Shown: positions 36,301-44,950, counted from the stretch's first letter. The stretch: DNA of 64,000 bases from Ruminococcoides sp052118065 (GCA_052118065.1 JBQKHY010000006.1:1-64000); one strand, 5' to 3'. Made by a program: numbers and translations. The notes: generated from the sequence alone by a model not told the origin.

Positions 36301-37938
36301 AAGACTCGTCATTCAACTCCAGGTGTTAGCCTAATTTCACCTCCACCACATCATGATATTTATTCAATCGAAGACTTAGCTCAGCTGATCTATGACTGTA
36401 AGAATGCCAATAAAGATGCCAGAATTTCTGTTAAGCTAGTATCAGAAGCAGGTGTAGGTACAGTTGCAGCCGGTGTTGCAAAGGCAGGTGCCGGTGTTAT
36501 CCTAATTTCAGGTTTTGATGGTGGTACAGGTGCTGCTCCTAGAAACTCAATCTATAATGCAGGTTTACCATGGGAACTTGGTCTAGCAGAAACTCACCAA
36601 ACACTAATTATGAACGGACTTCGTTCTAAGGTTGTTATTGAAACAGATGGTAAGCTAATGACAGGTAGAGATGTTCTTGTAGCTGCTTTACTTGGTGCAG
36701 AAGAATATGGCTTTGCAACTGCTCCTCTGGTAACAATGGGTTGTGTAATGATGAGAGTATGTAACCTAGACACTTGTCCTGTAGGTATTGCAACTCAGAA
36801 CCCTGAACTTCGTAAGAGATTTAAGGGTAAGCCTGAATATGTAGTTAACTTTATGCACTTTATCGCTCAAGAGCTAAGAGAATATATGGCTAAACTTGGT
36901 ATCCGTACAGTTGATGAACTAATCGGTAGAACAGACCTACTAAAGGTTAAAGAAACTGAAGAGGGTAGCAAGGCTTCAAGAATTGACTTAAGCCAGATTA
37001 TCAACAATCCATTTGTTAATTCTGATGAACCTCAGAGATTTAACCCAGCTGATGTTTATAACTTTGAACTTGAAAAGACTATTGATGAAAAGGTTATTCT
37101 AAAGCAGTTAGAACCTGCATTTAAGAACAAAAAGAAGAAACATTCAATCGAAATTGATGTTACAAATACAGACCGTTCTGTTGGTACAATCTTCGGTTCA
37201 GAAATCACAAAGAACTTTGGTGATAACACACTTGAAGATGATACATTTAAGGTTAAGTGTAACGGTGCAGGTGGTCAGAGCTTTGGTGCATTTATTCCAA
37301 AGGGTCTAACACTTGAACTTGTAGGCGACAGTAACGACTACTTCGGTAAAGGCCTATCAGGTGGTAAACTTGTAGTTTATCCTCCAAAGGGTAGTAAATT
37401 CAAGAGAGATGAAAACATTATCATCGGTAATGTTGCTCTATATGGTGCTACAAGTGGTAAGGCATTTATCAGTGGTGTAGCAGGTGAGCGTTTCTGTGTA
37501 AGAAACTCAGGTGCTATTGCAGTTGTTGAAGGTGTAGGCGACCATGGTTGTGAATATATGACAGGTGGTAGAGTTGCTATCCTAGGTAAAACAGGTAAAA
37601 ACTTTGCAGCCGGTATGAGTGGTGGTATCGCTTATGTACTTGATGAAGACTCAGACCTATATATGAGAATGAACAAGGAGCTTGTTTCTGTTAGCGTTGT
37701 ATCAGAAAAAGCTGATATTCTTGAACTAAAGAATATGATTGAAGAACATGTTAAGGCAACAGACTCTCCAAAGGGTAAGGAAATCCTTGATAACTTTGAT
37801 GAATATGTTCCTAAGTTTAAGAAGATTTTACCAAACGATTACGCAAAGATGATGCAGACAATGTATGCTATGGAAGAAAAGGGTATGACACCTGAACAAG
37901 CAAAGATTGAAGCATTCTATATTAATACAAGAAAGTGA
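33373..37938 (+). CDS. gltB: Glutamate synthase large subunit
   Basis: 1521 residues from ATG 33373; a GTG at 33364 is in frame but overlaps the likely ribosome binding region. Makes glutamate from glutamine and 2-oxoglutarate. The Ntn-type nucleophile is Cys25 in FEHDNCGIGAVVN after a 24-residue propeptide. A central domain is followed by the FMN-binding synthase barrel (SGEGGEDTDR, GAKPGEGGHLPGKKV, GFDGGTGAAPRNS), the 3Fe-4S cysteines in GCVMMRVCNLDTCPVGIA, and the C-terminal GXGXG beta-helix (GGQSFGAFIPKG onward). Full length for the bacterial NADPH-type enzyme. Confidence 0.97.
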   Translation: MDNFRNQEPFAKQGLYDPRFEHDNCGIGAVVNINGIKSRKVVDNALSIVETLEHRAGKDAEGKTGDGVGILLQICHEFFKDATADLGFDIGEERDYGIGMFFFPQNKLKRLQAMKLFEIIIKKENLEFLGWREVPTDPSVIGQKALDSMPYIMQGFVKRPANVEQGLPFDRKLYIARRVFEQSNEDTYVVSLSSRTIVYKGMFLVKELRKFFYDLQSDKFVSAIATVHSRFSTNTNPSWQKAHPNRIIVHNGEINTITGNADRMLAREESISSEVFGDDLSKVFPIVDPNGSDSARLDNTLEFMMMAGMPLPLAVMITIPEPWRNNRTMSLEKRDFYQYYATMMEPWDGPASIIFSDGDMMGAVLDRNGLRPSRYYITKDGFLVLSSEVGCIDIPAEDVVVKERLRPGKMLLVDTVKGKLIDDEDIKEYYSTRQPYGEWLDQNLLHLADLKIPNKGIEKYDKESLVRHQKAFGYTYEQIRTSILPMAKNGTEPIAAMGADTAIPPLSQKDGPLFNYFKQLFAQVTNPPFDSIREEIVTDTSVHLGSNGNILEEKPENCHILKIEDPILTNTDLLKIKNIDAPGLKSAVIPITYYKSTNLAKAIEHLFILADKAYKDGANIIILSDRGVDEYHVAIPSLLAVSAMQQHLVRTKKRTSISVVLESAEPCEVHHFATLLGYGASAINPYLAQETIRDLVDSGSLDKDYYAAVNDYNDAILHGIVKIASKMGISTIQSYLGSKIFEAIGISKEVIDKYFTNTVSRVGGITLQDISKRSERLHASAFDPLDLNIQLEVESAGSHKLRSGKEEHLYNPETIHLLQEATWTDNYDLFKKYSEAINREDTNMNLRSLLDFNFPEDGGIPIDEVESVESICHRFKTGAMSYGSISKEAHETMAIAMNQIGGKSNSGEGGEDTDRLTIGKDGLNRCSAIKQVASGRFGVTSEYLVSAKEIQIKMAQGAKPGEGGHLPGKKVYPWIAKTRHSTPGVSLISPPPHHDIYSIEDLAQLIYDCKNANKDARISVKLVSEAGVGTVAAGVAKAGAGVILISGFDGGTGAAPRNSIYNAGLPWELGLAETHQTLIMNGLRSKVVIETDGKLMTGRDVLVAALLGAEEYGFATAPLVTMGCVMMRVCNLDTCPVGIATQNPELRKRFKGKPEYVVNFMHFIAQELREYMAKLGIRTVDELIGRTDLLKVKETEEGSKASRIDLSQIINNPFVNSDEPQRFNPADVYNFELEKTIDEKVILKQLEPAFKNKKKKHSIEIDVTNTDRSVGTIFGSEITKNFGDNTLEDDTFKVKCNGAGGQSFGAFIPKGLTLELVGDSNDYFGKGLSGGKLVVYPPKGSKFKRDENIIIGNVALYGATSGKAFISGVAGERFCVRNSGAIAVVEGVGDHGCEYMTGGRVAILGKTGKNFAAGMSGGIAYVLDEDSDLYMRMNKELVSVSVVSEKADILELKNMIEEHVKATDSPKGKEILDNFDEYVPKFKKILPNDYAKMMQTMYAMEEKGMTPEQAKIEAFYINTRK

Positions 37939-37948
37939 GGCGTTGAAA

Positions 37949-39436
37949 ATGGGTAAGCCAACTGGTTTTTTAGAATTTGAAAGAAAAAGCAATGTAGGCA
38001 CATCGCCTCTTGAAAGAATTAAGAATTATAAAGAGTTCCACACACCATTGCCTGAAAGTGAAAGAAGACAACAGGCATCAAGATGTATGGATTGTGGTGT
38101 TCCTTTCTGTCAAAACGGTAAGCCTATTATGGGTATGGTATCAGGTTGTCCTTTGAACAACCTTGTACCTGAATGGAACGATTTATTATACACAAACGAA
38201 TATGAGGCAGCAGCACACAGACTACTTATGACAAACAACTTCCCTGAATTTACTTCAAGAGTTTGTCCTGCTCTATGCGAAGCAGCTTGTACTTGTGGAC
38301 TTAACGGTAATCCTGTTTCTGTTAAGGAAAACGAAAACTTTATCATTGAGTTTGCTTATAACTCAGGTTTGATGCAGCCTAACCCTCCAAAGGTTAGAAC
38401 TGATAAGAATATTGCAATTATCGGTTCAGGTCCATCAGGTTTAGCATGTGCAGATCAGCTAAACAAGAGAGGTCACAATGTTACTGTATTTGAAAAGGAT
38501 GACCGTATCGGTGGACTACTAATGTACGGTATCCCAAATATGAAACTTGAAAAGCAGTTCATTGACAGACGAGTAAACTTAATGAAAGAAGAAGGCGTTA
38601 AGTTTGAAACAAATGCTAATGTTGGTGAAGATGTAAAGGCTAGTAAGCTACTTAATAAGTATGATGCAGTGGTGCTTTGTTGTGGTGCCGGTAATCCTAG
38701 AGATATTAAAGCAGAGGGCAGAGATGCCAACGGCATATATTTTGCAGTAGATTTCCTAAAAGCAACAACAAAGAGTCTACTTGACTCAAAGTTACAAGAC
38801 GGTAACTATGTTTCAGCAAAAGACAAAAATGTAGTTATTATCGGTGGTGGTGATACAGGTAACGACTGTGTTGGTACATCAATCCGTCAAGGTTGTAAGT
38901 CAGTAGTTCAGCTTGAAATGATGCCAAAATTACCTGACTCAAGAGCAGAGAACAACCCATGGCCTGAATGGCCAAGAGTCTGTAAAACAGACTACGGTCA
39001 GGAAGAGGCTATTGCAGTATTTGGTCATGACCCAAGAATTTATCAGACAACTGTTAAAGAATTTGTCAAAGATGAAAACGGCAACCTAAAGGGTGTCAAG
39101 ACAGTAATGGTTCAGTTCGTTACTGATAAGGAAACAGGCAGAAGAGTTATGCAAGAAGTAGAGGGTAGCGAAAAGTACCTAGATGCTGAACTTGTACTAA
39201 TTGCAGCAGGTTTCTTAGGTCCAAAGAAGTATATTGCAGATGCTTTTGGTGTAGAAACTAATGAGAGAAGTAATGTAGCTACTGAACAAGGCAAATATTC
39301 TACAAATGTAGATAAGGTATTTACTGCCGGTGATATGCACAGAGGTCAGTCACTTGTTGTATGGGCTATTCGTGAGGGTAGAGATGCAGCAGCTGAAGTT
39401 GATGAGTATTTAATGGGTTATACAGCCTTAAAATAA
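37949..39436 (+). CDS. gltD: Glutamate synthase small subunit
   Basis: 495 residues from ATG 37949, 10 bases after gltB. Supplies electrons from NAD(P)H to GltB through FAD and Fe-S clusters. N-terminal cysteines (RCMDCGVPFC, CPALCEAACTCG) bind two 4Fe-4S clusters; IAIIGSGPSGLACADQL binds FAD and VVIIGGGDTGNDCVGTSI NAD(P). The C-terminus has the usual FTAGDMHRGQSLVVWAI motif. GAGGCG precedes the start. Confidence 0.96.
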   Translation: MGKPTGFLEFERKSNVGTSPLERIKNYKEFHTPLPESERRQQASRCMDCGVPFCQNGKPIMGMVSGCPLNNLVPEWNDLLYTNEYEAAAHRLLMTNNFPEFTSRVCPALCEAACTCGLNGNPVSVKENENFIIEFAYNSGLMQPNPPKVRTDKNIAIIGSGPSGLACADQLNKRGHNVTVFEKDDRIGGLLMYGIPNMKLEKQFIDRRVNLMKEEGVKFETNANVGEDVKASKLLNKYDAVVLCCGAGNPRDIKAEGRDANGIYFAVDFLKATTKSLLDSKLQDGNYVSAKDKNVVIIGGGDTGNDCVGTSIRQGCKSVVQLEMMPKLPDSRAENNPWPEWPRVCKTDYGQEEAIAVFGHDPRIYQTTVKEFVKDENGNLKGVKTVMVQFVTDKETGRRVMQEVEGSEKYLDAELVLIAAGFLGPKKYIADAFGVETNERSNVATEQGKYSTNVDKVFTAGDMHRGQSLVVWAIREGRDAAAEVDEYLMGYTALK

Positions 39437-39452
39437 AGATAAATATTGCTAG

Positions 39453-39484
39453 AAAGCAAGGTGTTTATGCACCTTGCTTTTTTC
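39453..39484 (+). terminator. Terminator of gltBD
   Basis: AAAGCAAGGTG (39453-39463) and CACCTTGCTTT (39470-39480) with six more-or-less continuous T after. Confidence 0.88.
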
Positions 39485-39567
39485 TTTGTTATATAGTATA
39501 AAATTATCACATAATGTAGATTAATATTTTATTATATAGTAAAAACTTAAATATTGTTAAAAAACTC

Positions 39568-39596
39568 TTGAAATTATTAACATAAAATGGTACAAT
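39568..39596 (+). promoter_or_regulatory. Promoter of the lipoprotein/ABC operon
   Basis: TTGAAA 39568-39573, 17 bases, TACAAT 39591-39596. It lies in a 340-base gene-free gap (39437-39776). The ~175-base leader after it is AT-rich, with short inverted words (ACTATG/CATAGT around 39637 and 39667) but no recognisable riboswitch. AAAGGAAA precedes the first start. Confidence 0.6.
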
Positions 39597-39776
39597 ATAG
39601 ATAAATTAATGAAACAATTAAAATAATGAAAATTCACTATGTAAAGTTGAACAATACTAATTGTATGCATAGTATCTCAGTTTAACATTTGTGCTTTTAA
39701 ATTATTTGCGTTGCATTAATTTAATATTAATATTCTAACGATATTATTCGATAGAAACGAAAGGAAATGTAAAATT

Positions 39777-40622
39777 ATGAAACAAAGAAGTTTAAATTTG
39801 TTGCTAATCACTGTGATACTTACATTGTGTGCTTTGTTTAGTGGTTGCACTTATTCTAATAGTGAAACTAATGATAATAAAAACAGTGTTTCTCAGCCAA
39901 GTGCCCTAGCAAGGAAAACTTATACAGATGATGAACTTCAAAGTTTATATAAGCATAATAAATTTCCCAAATCATATTTAATGAAAATTGGCGATGGAAA
40001 CTACTTTTCATATAATAACATCGATGATAATGGTAATACATTCGTTATCACTGCTACTTTTAATAAAGTTTCCAAATATAAGAATATTCAAAATTTCCCA
40101 AAGGAAAATTTTGAAAATTATAGTGAAGATATTGCACCTATTGTAGATGATAACGGAAATTTTAAAACTTATAAAAGAACAACAAAGAAAATTATTAATG
40201 GTGGTTTAGATGAAAAGCTTATTTCAGTTAATAAGAATGCTCAACGTGAGTTTGTTGTCCTTGATGTAGAATATAAGAATACTTCTGACCAAAAGGTATC
40301 AATGGCATTGCCATTAATATTGGATTTTCATCGTTACAAAAACCTAGATAATGAATTTGTTACAGATGAATTATTCAATTATCAATTTACTGATGAAAAT
40401 GACAATTTAGCCTTTAGAGAATCTAGTGTTTATTTCTCTAATTCACAGTACAAAAATACAAAAAATAATGAGAAAAAACTAAAAGGTTTTTCTAACTATA
40501 CTTTTAAACCTAATGAAACTATGAATTGTCAACTTGGATTTATAATTGATAAGGATTTAGAAGATGCAATGATTATTATGCCTACAACCGGTACTCAATT
40601 AGAATTGCAGGTGTTCAAATGA
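39777..40622 (+). CDS. Putative lipoprotein of an ABC-transporter operon
   Basis: 281 residues. The lipobox LFSGC ends a signal peptide at Cys24, so it should be anchored outside the membrane. The rest is a soluble Lys/Asn/Asp-rich domain; ~155-275 resembles an Ig-like, DUF4352-type fold (VVLDVEYKNTSDQKVSMALP, FKPNETMNCQLGFIID). The next gene encodes a diverged relative with the same ending pattern. Its TGA overlaps the next ATG. Function unknown; a substrate-capture or immunity role beside the exporter is inference. Confidence 0.7.
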   Translation: MKQRSLNLLLITVILTLCALFSGCTYSNSETNDNKNSVSQPSALARKTYTDDELQSLYKHNKFPKSYLMKIGDGNYFSYNNIDDNGNTFVITATFNKVSKYKNIQNFPKENFENYSEDIAPIVDDNGNFKTYKRTTKKIINGGLDEKLISVNKNAQREFVVLDVEYKNTSDQKVSMALPLILDFHRYKNLDNEFVTDELFNYQFTDENDNLAFRESSVYFSNSQYKNTKNNEKKLKGFSNYTFKPNETMNCQLGFIIDKDLEDAMIIMPTTGTQLELQVFK

Positions 40623-41443
40623 AAAAAATATTAAGCATTTTATTTATAGCTATTTTAGCTTGTGCGTTATGTTCTTGTGGCAAGTCGGAGAAAACCGACT
40701 TGCCACAAAATACAACTGTGCCTACAACAACCGAGTCAAATTCCACTGAACCTAAGAAGTTAGTAGAACAATATATTAATACTATTGATGAAGAAAACCC
40801 AAACTTCTTAAATATTGATGGTAATAAATTTGCAGTTTGGTTTGTAGACTACAACCGTGATTTTGGATATGACGATTATGATAAAAATAATGATTTTATG
40901 AATTATTACAATTATAGTAAGGATTTTGTTCCCATTGTTCATGCAGTTGATGATTCTACTATAAAATATCAAGATAGTAAAGAGAGGGAGCTTAATCGTG
41001 AGTACTCTCTAAAGGCTTACACTAGATATACTTATGAAAATAATAAGCTAGTCAATAAAACAACTAAGGTTAATAGAACTTTACACACATTACAGTTAAA
41101 GATTCGTAATTCTTCTGATAATGAGGTTACTTTAACTAAATTACCTGGGATTAAGTTTATAAAAGATGATTCTTACGGTAATCAATCTTTTGTTAAGGAA
41201 AAGGTATATAAAGATAAGAATGGAAAGGTTCAGAAAGAAACTACCCCTATCTATGTTTATCCTTCAGCTAATCAATCTTCCGGTAATTACAACGAGTATT
41301 GCTCTATTAAGTTTAAACCTAAAGAAACCAAGATTGTAACATTTAGATACATTCTTGATAATGACTTGTACAATTCAGCATATTTCTATATAGAAAATGA
41401 TGATAAAACTTTGTATAAGAAATTAAGTTATGATTACGATTGA
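40619..41443 (+). CDS. Second putative lipoprotein of the same operon
   Basis: 274 residues. Signal peptide with lipobox ALCSC (Cys20), a Thr/Ser-rich spacer to ~45, then a soluble domain. C-terminal part (LQLKIRNSSDNEVTLTKLP, FKPKETKIVTFRYILDNDLY) parallels the preceding lipoprotein (FKPNET, IDKDLEDA), so the two look like paralogues. It starts 4 bases inside the upstream gene. Function unknown. Confidence 0.68.
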   Translation: MKKILSILFIAILACALCSCGKSEKTDLPQNTTVPTTTESNSTEPKKLVEQYINTIDEENPNFLNIDGNKFAVWFVDYNRDFGYDDYDKNNDFMNYYNYSKDFVPIVHAVDDSTIKYQDSKERELNREYSLKAYTRYTYENNKLVNKTTKVNRTLHTLQLKIRNSSDNEVTLTKLPGIKFIKDDSYGNQSFVKEKVYKDKNGKVQKETTPIYVYPSANQSSGNYNEYCSIKFKPKETKIVTFRYILDNDLYNSAYFYIENDDKTLYKKLSYDYD

Positions 41444-41460
41444 TTTAAAAGGAATTTATA

Positions 41461-42282
41461 ATGAATATTTTTAAGTTAGAACTGAAAAGGGCAATTTTTA
41501 ATAAAAGAATGTTAATAGTTTTACTTTTTGGTATTGCATGTGCATTGTACTTTAACATAACTAATTTTATGTATGAAATAGAATCTTATAAATATATTGC
41601 TCAAAATAATTTAGCTGAATGTGCTGATTTAAATACCTTATATGATAGATGGTTAGGAATGAGTTATGGTGAAGAGGCAATTATATTTTTCTATGTTTTT
41701 CCATTGTTAGCAGTATATCCCGCTAGTATGATTTATTTTGATGATAGAAAAAACGGTTATCTTAAGAACCTTTATACTCAGTGTAGTAAGGTTAAATGTT
41801 TGTTTAGCAAGTATTTTGCAACTTTCATTTCAGGTGGTGTAGCAGTTTCTACACCTCTTGTATTTAGTTTTATGATTGCTGCATTATATTCACCGGCAAG
41901 AATTCCAGATTCAATTATGAATACTTCTATAGTTGATAGTAGTTTGTGGGGTGGGTTGTATTTTCAACATCCACTTATTTATGTAATTGCTTATATTTTA
42001 CTTGATTTTGTCTTTGGGGGTCTGTTTGCTTGCTTTGCAATGTCATTAAGCAATGTACTAAGCCATAAATTCACTGTGTTTATGTCCTCATTTATTTTTG
42101 TTGTTGTACTTGATTTTGTATGTCAACAGTTAGGTAGATATGAATTACAACCGGATATGTTTCTTCCACCATATCAATATAATTCAATACTTGGAATAGA
42201 ATTAGCAATTATGGTAATAGCGATTTTTCTCTTTTCAATATTAATGTTCATTATAGGAGGTTTGCGTAGTGAAACTTATTAA
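41461..42282 (+). CDS. ABC-2-type permease subunit (first)
   Basis: 273 residues with about six hydrophobic helices. Layout is that of ABC-2 permeases: a cytoplasmic N-terminus MNIFKLELKRAIFNKRM, a first helix, an extracellular loop (~40-75), then five helices; FDDRKNGYLKNLYTQCSKVK is the cytoplasmic coupling segment. Partner of the next permease and the ATPase. The last 14 bases overlap the next gene. Substrate not identifiable. Confidence 0.8.
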   Translation: MNIFKLELKRAIFNKRMLIVLLFGIACALYFNITNFMYEIESYKYIAQNNLAECADLNTLYDRWLGMSYGEEAIIFFYVFPLLAVYPASMIYFDDRKNGYLKNLYTQCSKVKCLFSKYFATFISGGVAVSTPLVFSFMIAALYSPARIPDSIMNTSIVDSSLWGGLYFQHPLIYVIAYILLDFVFGGLFACFAMSLSNVLSHKFTVFMSSFIFVVVLDFVCQQLGRYELQPDMFLPPYQYNSILGIELAIMVIAIFLFSILMFIIGGLRSETY

Positions 42283-43111
42283 ACTTTCTATATTTGATAT
42301 TAAACGAGGATTTAGAGAAGAAAGAAGTAAATTTCTATTTACAATTTTGGTATGCATAGCTATGTGTTTTTTGATGCATTATCAGTTACATAATTATTTA
42401 ACGGTAAATCATATTAAAGGTGACTCAAGTCTTTCTTGGTTTGATTATCTTTTTTATAATCTTAAAGGTGATAAAGTATATAGTTACGATGAAAAATTTC
42501 GTATGCCGGCAAATTGGATTTGTAATCAAGTCCTTGTAGCACTGATTGTAGGATATTACCCTATACGTGATTTGTCCGGTTATGGTAAAAATACTTTAGT
42601 TCGTTCCCAAAGCAGAATATTATGGTTTACTTCCAAGATAATTCTGACAGTTATTTTAGTAGTTTTGTTTTATATTGCTATTTATGGTACTACTCTTGTA
42701 TTTGGTTTATTTGATAGTGGTAATGTTTCAACTAATCTAAATATAGAAGTAACTAACCTTTTCTATCAAGTAGATATTTCTGATATTTATATGCCTACCT
42801 TTATAGTGTATATGCTAGTTGTTCCGCTGTTAACTTCAATGACTATTAGTATAGTACAAGTTGTTCTTTCTTTTGTAGTTAACCCATTTATTTCATTGGT
42901 TTTAGTAATCGGTTATTTTACATTAGGAACTTACTATGATTCTCCATTTTTAATAGGTAACTTCTCTCAGATATTTAGGAGTAAGTTTTTTGATATAGAG
43001 AGTGGTCATACAATGGAAGAGGCTTTATTATATTTAGGAATTATCACTGTTGTTTTCCTTGTGTTTGGCTATATTTATTTTAGCAAGAAAGATATTTTAA
43101 ACAAGAATTGA
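42269..43111 (+). CDS. ABC-2-type permease subunit (second)
   Basis: 280 residues, about six helices with the same topology as the previous protein (N-terminus KLIKLSIFDIKRGFREERSK, coupling stretch DLSGYGKNTLVRSQSR). Begins at GTG 42269 with GGAGG at 42257-42261. Probably forms a heterodimeric channel with the upstream permease. Confidence 0.8.
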   Translation: MKLIKLSIFDIKRGFREERSKFLFTILVCIAMCFLMHYQLHNYLTVNHIKGDSSLSWFDYLFYNLKGDKVYSYDEKFRMPANWICNQVLVALIVGYYPIRDLSGYGKNTLVRSQSRILWFTSKIILTVILVVLFYIAIYGTTLVFGLFDSGNVSTNLNIEVTNLFYQVDISDIYMPTFIVYMLVVPLLTSMTISIVQVVLSFVVNPFISLVLVIGYFTLGTYYDSPFLIGNFSQIFRSKFFDIESGHTMEEALLYLGIITVVFLVFGYIYFSKKDILNKN

Positions 43112-43118
43112 GGTTAAT

Positions 43119-43772
43119 ATGATATTACAAATTGAAAATTTAACAAAGAAAATCAAAGATGTTACCGTTCTTGATAATATTAATCTTACCCTTACGGGTG
43201 GCACTTGCTATGGTTTTGAAGGAAAGAACGGTTCAGGTAAAACTATGCTTATGAGAACTATCTGTGGACTTATTCGTCCTACAAGTGGTGTCGTTAAGTT
43301 TGACGATAAGGTACTTGGTAAAGATTATTCTTTCCCACCTAGTATAGGTGTTTTAATTGAAAATCCGGCTTTTATTCCGGAATATTCAGCTTTTAAAAAT
43401 CTAAAGGTGTTGGCTTCAATCAATTCTAAGGTAACAGATGATGAGATTAAGGAAGTACTGGAGCAGGTTGGACTTGACCCAAATGAAAAGAAAATTTACA
43501 AAAAATTTTCTTTAGGTATGAAGCAGAAGTTAGGTATAGCTAATGCTGTTATGGGCAGTCCAAAGGTTGTTTTGCTTGATGAACCAATTAATGCTATTGA
43601 TGAAAATGGTGTTGAAAATGTACGAAAGATTATTGCAAAACTAAAGGAAAAGGGTTCAATAATTATTGTTGCTTGTCATGATAAAGAAGAACTTGAATTC
43701 CTTTCTGATGAAATTTATACAATCTTTGAAGGCAAGATTGTTGACCATAGGAGTCTTAACGAAAATGAGTAA
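43119..43772 (+). CDS. ABC transporter ATP-binding protein
   Basis: 217 residues. Walker A is EGKNGSGKTML, the signature LSGGQ appears in the variant form FSLGMKQKLGIA, Walker B is KVVLLDEPINAID and the switch His is in IVACHDKEEL. The FSLGMKQ signature is typical of drug/bacteriocin/antibiotic-exporting ABC-2 ATPases of the CcmA type. GAGG precedes the ATG; the end overlaps the next gene by 8 bases. Confidence 0.9.
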   Translation: MILQIENLTKKIKDVTVLDNINLTLTGGTCYGFEGKNGSGKTMLMRTICGLIRPTSGVVKFDDKVLGKDYSFPPSIGVLIENPAFIPEYSAFKNLKVLASINSKVTDDEIKEVLEQVGLDPNEKKIYKKFSLGMKQKLGIANAVMGSPKVVLLDEPINAIDENGVENVRKIIAKLKEKGSIIIVACHDKEELEFLSDEIYTIFEGKIVDHRSLNENE

Positions 43773-44325
43773 GAAAAAAGTAATTATTCTTTCCATCGTT
43801 TTATTGTTATCTATTGCTTATGTTTCTAGGGTTGCGTATGTAAATATTGTTCATGGACCTGTCGATATAGTGCAGTATTCTATTGGTGACAAGGTAAAAC
43901 ATTGCAATTTTCAGTTCCAAGTTACTGACTATGAGATACTTTATAAAGATGAATTTACAAAGAAATATGGTGGCTTTAGTAATAGTTCATTTGATGATGA
44001 TGATTTTGTTTTTATACTTGTAAATATGAATTTAAAAATGTTATCAGATAAGTATTATAAAAAATATGATTTTTCTTTAACTAGTTTTTACACACAATGT
44101 AAAGCAATTTCAGCTGCATTCAATTTTGACATTTTTGATGATATATTTTCAGGAAACTATAAGGGCATAGAAAAATCCGGTGACTCTACTAATGTTATTC
44201 TTCCTTATGCATTTGCAAAATCTAACCTAACTGAGGAACATTGGAAAAATTTTAAAAACCTAGATTTTAAGTTATCTCTAAATGATGCTGAGAATAAGAA
44301 AATTGAAATTAATCTAAAAAAATAA
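43765..44325 (+). CDS. Membrane-anchored extracytoplasmic protein of the ABC operon
   Basis: 186 residues from ATG 43765, with AGGAG at 43749-43753 inside the ATPase gene. A basic N-terminus and one helix (~5-24) are followed by an exposed domain beginning VQYSIGDKVKHCNFQFQVTDYEI, a pattern common in small Ig-like proteins next to ABC exporters. It has no lipobox Cys, unlike the two lipoproteins at the other end of the operon. Function unknown. A terminator follows. Confidence 0.65.
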   Translation: MSKKKVIILSIVLLLSIAYVSRVAYVNIVHGPVDIVQYSIGDKVKHCNFQFQVTDYEILYKDEFTKKYGGFSNSSFDDDDFVFILVNMNLKMLSDKYYKKYDFSLTSFYTQCKAISAAFNFDIFDDIFSGNYKGIEKSGDSTNVILPYAFAKSNLTEEHWKNFKNLDFKLSLNDAENKKIEINLKK

Positions 44326-44340
44326 TTCAATACTACTATA

Positions 44341-44373
44341 AAAGCTATCAATTATTTTGGTAGCTTTTTTCTT
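44341..44373 (+). terminator. Terminator of the lipoprotein/ABC operon
   Basis: AAAGCTATCAA (44341-44351) pairs with TTGGTAGCTTT (44357-44367) and ends in TTTTTTTCTTT. Confidence 0.85.
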
Positions 44374-44388
44374 TATACAAAAGAAAAG

Positions 44389-44421
44389 TCCCATATTTGG
44401 GACAGTAAATGTGTTATAATG
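44389..44421 (+). promoter_or_regulatory. Extended -10 promoter with adjoining dyad
   Basis: TGTTATAAT (TATAAT at 44416-44421) is an extended -10. Just upstream GTCCCA-TATT-TGGGAC (44389-44404) is a perfect 6-base dyad covering the -35 area, a possible operator. Confidence 0.45.
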
Positions 44422-44461
44422 TAACTGTAAGAAGATATTACCTTTAGAAAGGAGTATTTCT

Positions 44462-44932
44462 ATGAGTAACAAGGGTTTTAACAATGATTTTAATAACGAC
44501 TTTATGAACTATCAAATTTGCAATTCTGATATTCATTCACCTACAGGTAAGTATAAGAAAAAGCATTTCAATTCACTTGGTAGCATTATTCTCCTAATTA
44601 TCGGCATAATTCTTGCAGTGGCTTTGATTGTCGGTTATGAAAATTCTGTTAATGAAAGAAAAGCAAGAGATAAAGAGTATTCACAGTTTTACAAATCTCA
44701 TACTATTCCAACTACTACAACAACATATGATGACTATACAGTAAACGAAAATTACAATTACAATTCATATAACAGTGATTATTCTTATAACAGAAAAAAT
44801 TCAAATTCATATAGTGATGATGAATATAATGTAAAAATTTATAGCAACTCAGATGATTTTTATGAGGATCATTATGATGACTTTGATGGCTTTGAAGATG
44901 CTGATGATTACTATGAGGACCATATAGACTAA
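44462..44932 (+). CDS. Membrane protein with Tyr/Asn/Asp-rich tail, unknown function
   Basis: 156 residues. N-terminal ~38 residues are Asn-rich (NKGFNNDFNNDFMNY), then one helix (~40-60: SIILLIIGIILAVALIVGY), then a ~90-residue low-complexity tail: a Thr run, alternating Tyr/Asn/Ser, and an acidic Asp/Glu/Tyr end. No domain recognised. An AAAGGAG site precedes the ATG. It sits directly before a spore cortex-hydrolase-like pair, which hints at, but does not show, a spore role. Confidence 0.65.
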   Translation: MSNKGFNNDFNNDFMNYQICNSDIHSPTGKYKKKHFNSLGSIILLIIGIILAVALIVGYENSVNERKARDKEYSQFYKSHTIPTTTTTYDDYTVNENYNYNSYNSDYSYNRKNSNSYSDDEYNVKIYSNSDDFYEDHYDDFDGFEDADDYYEDHID

Positions 44933-44950
44933 ATTTGTGTCAAAATAAAA

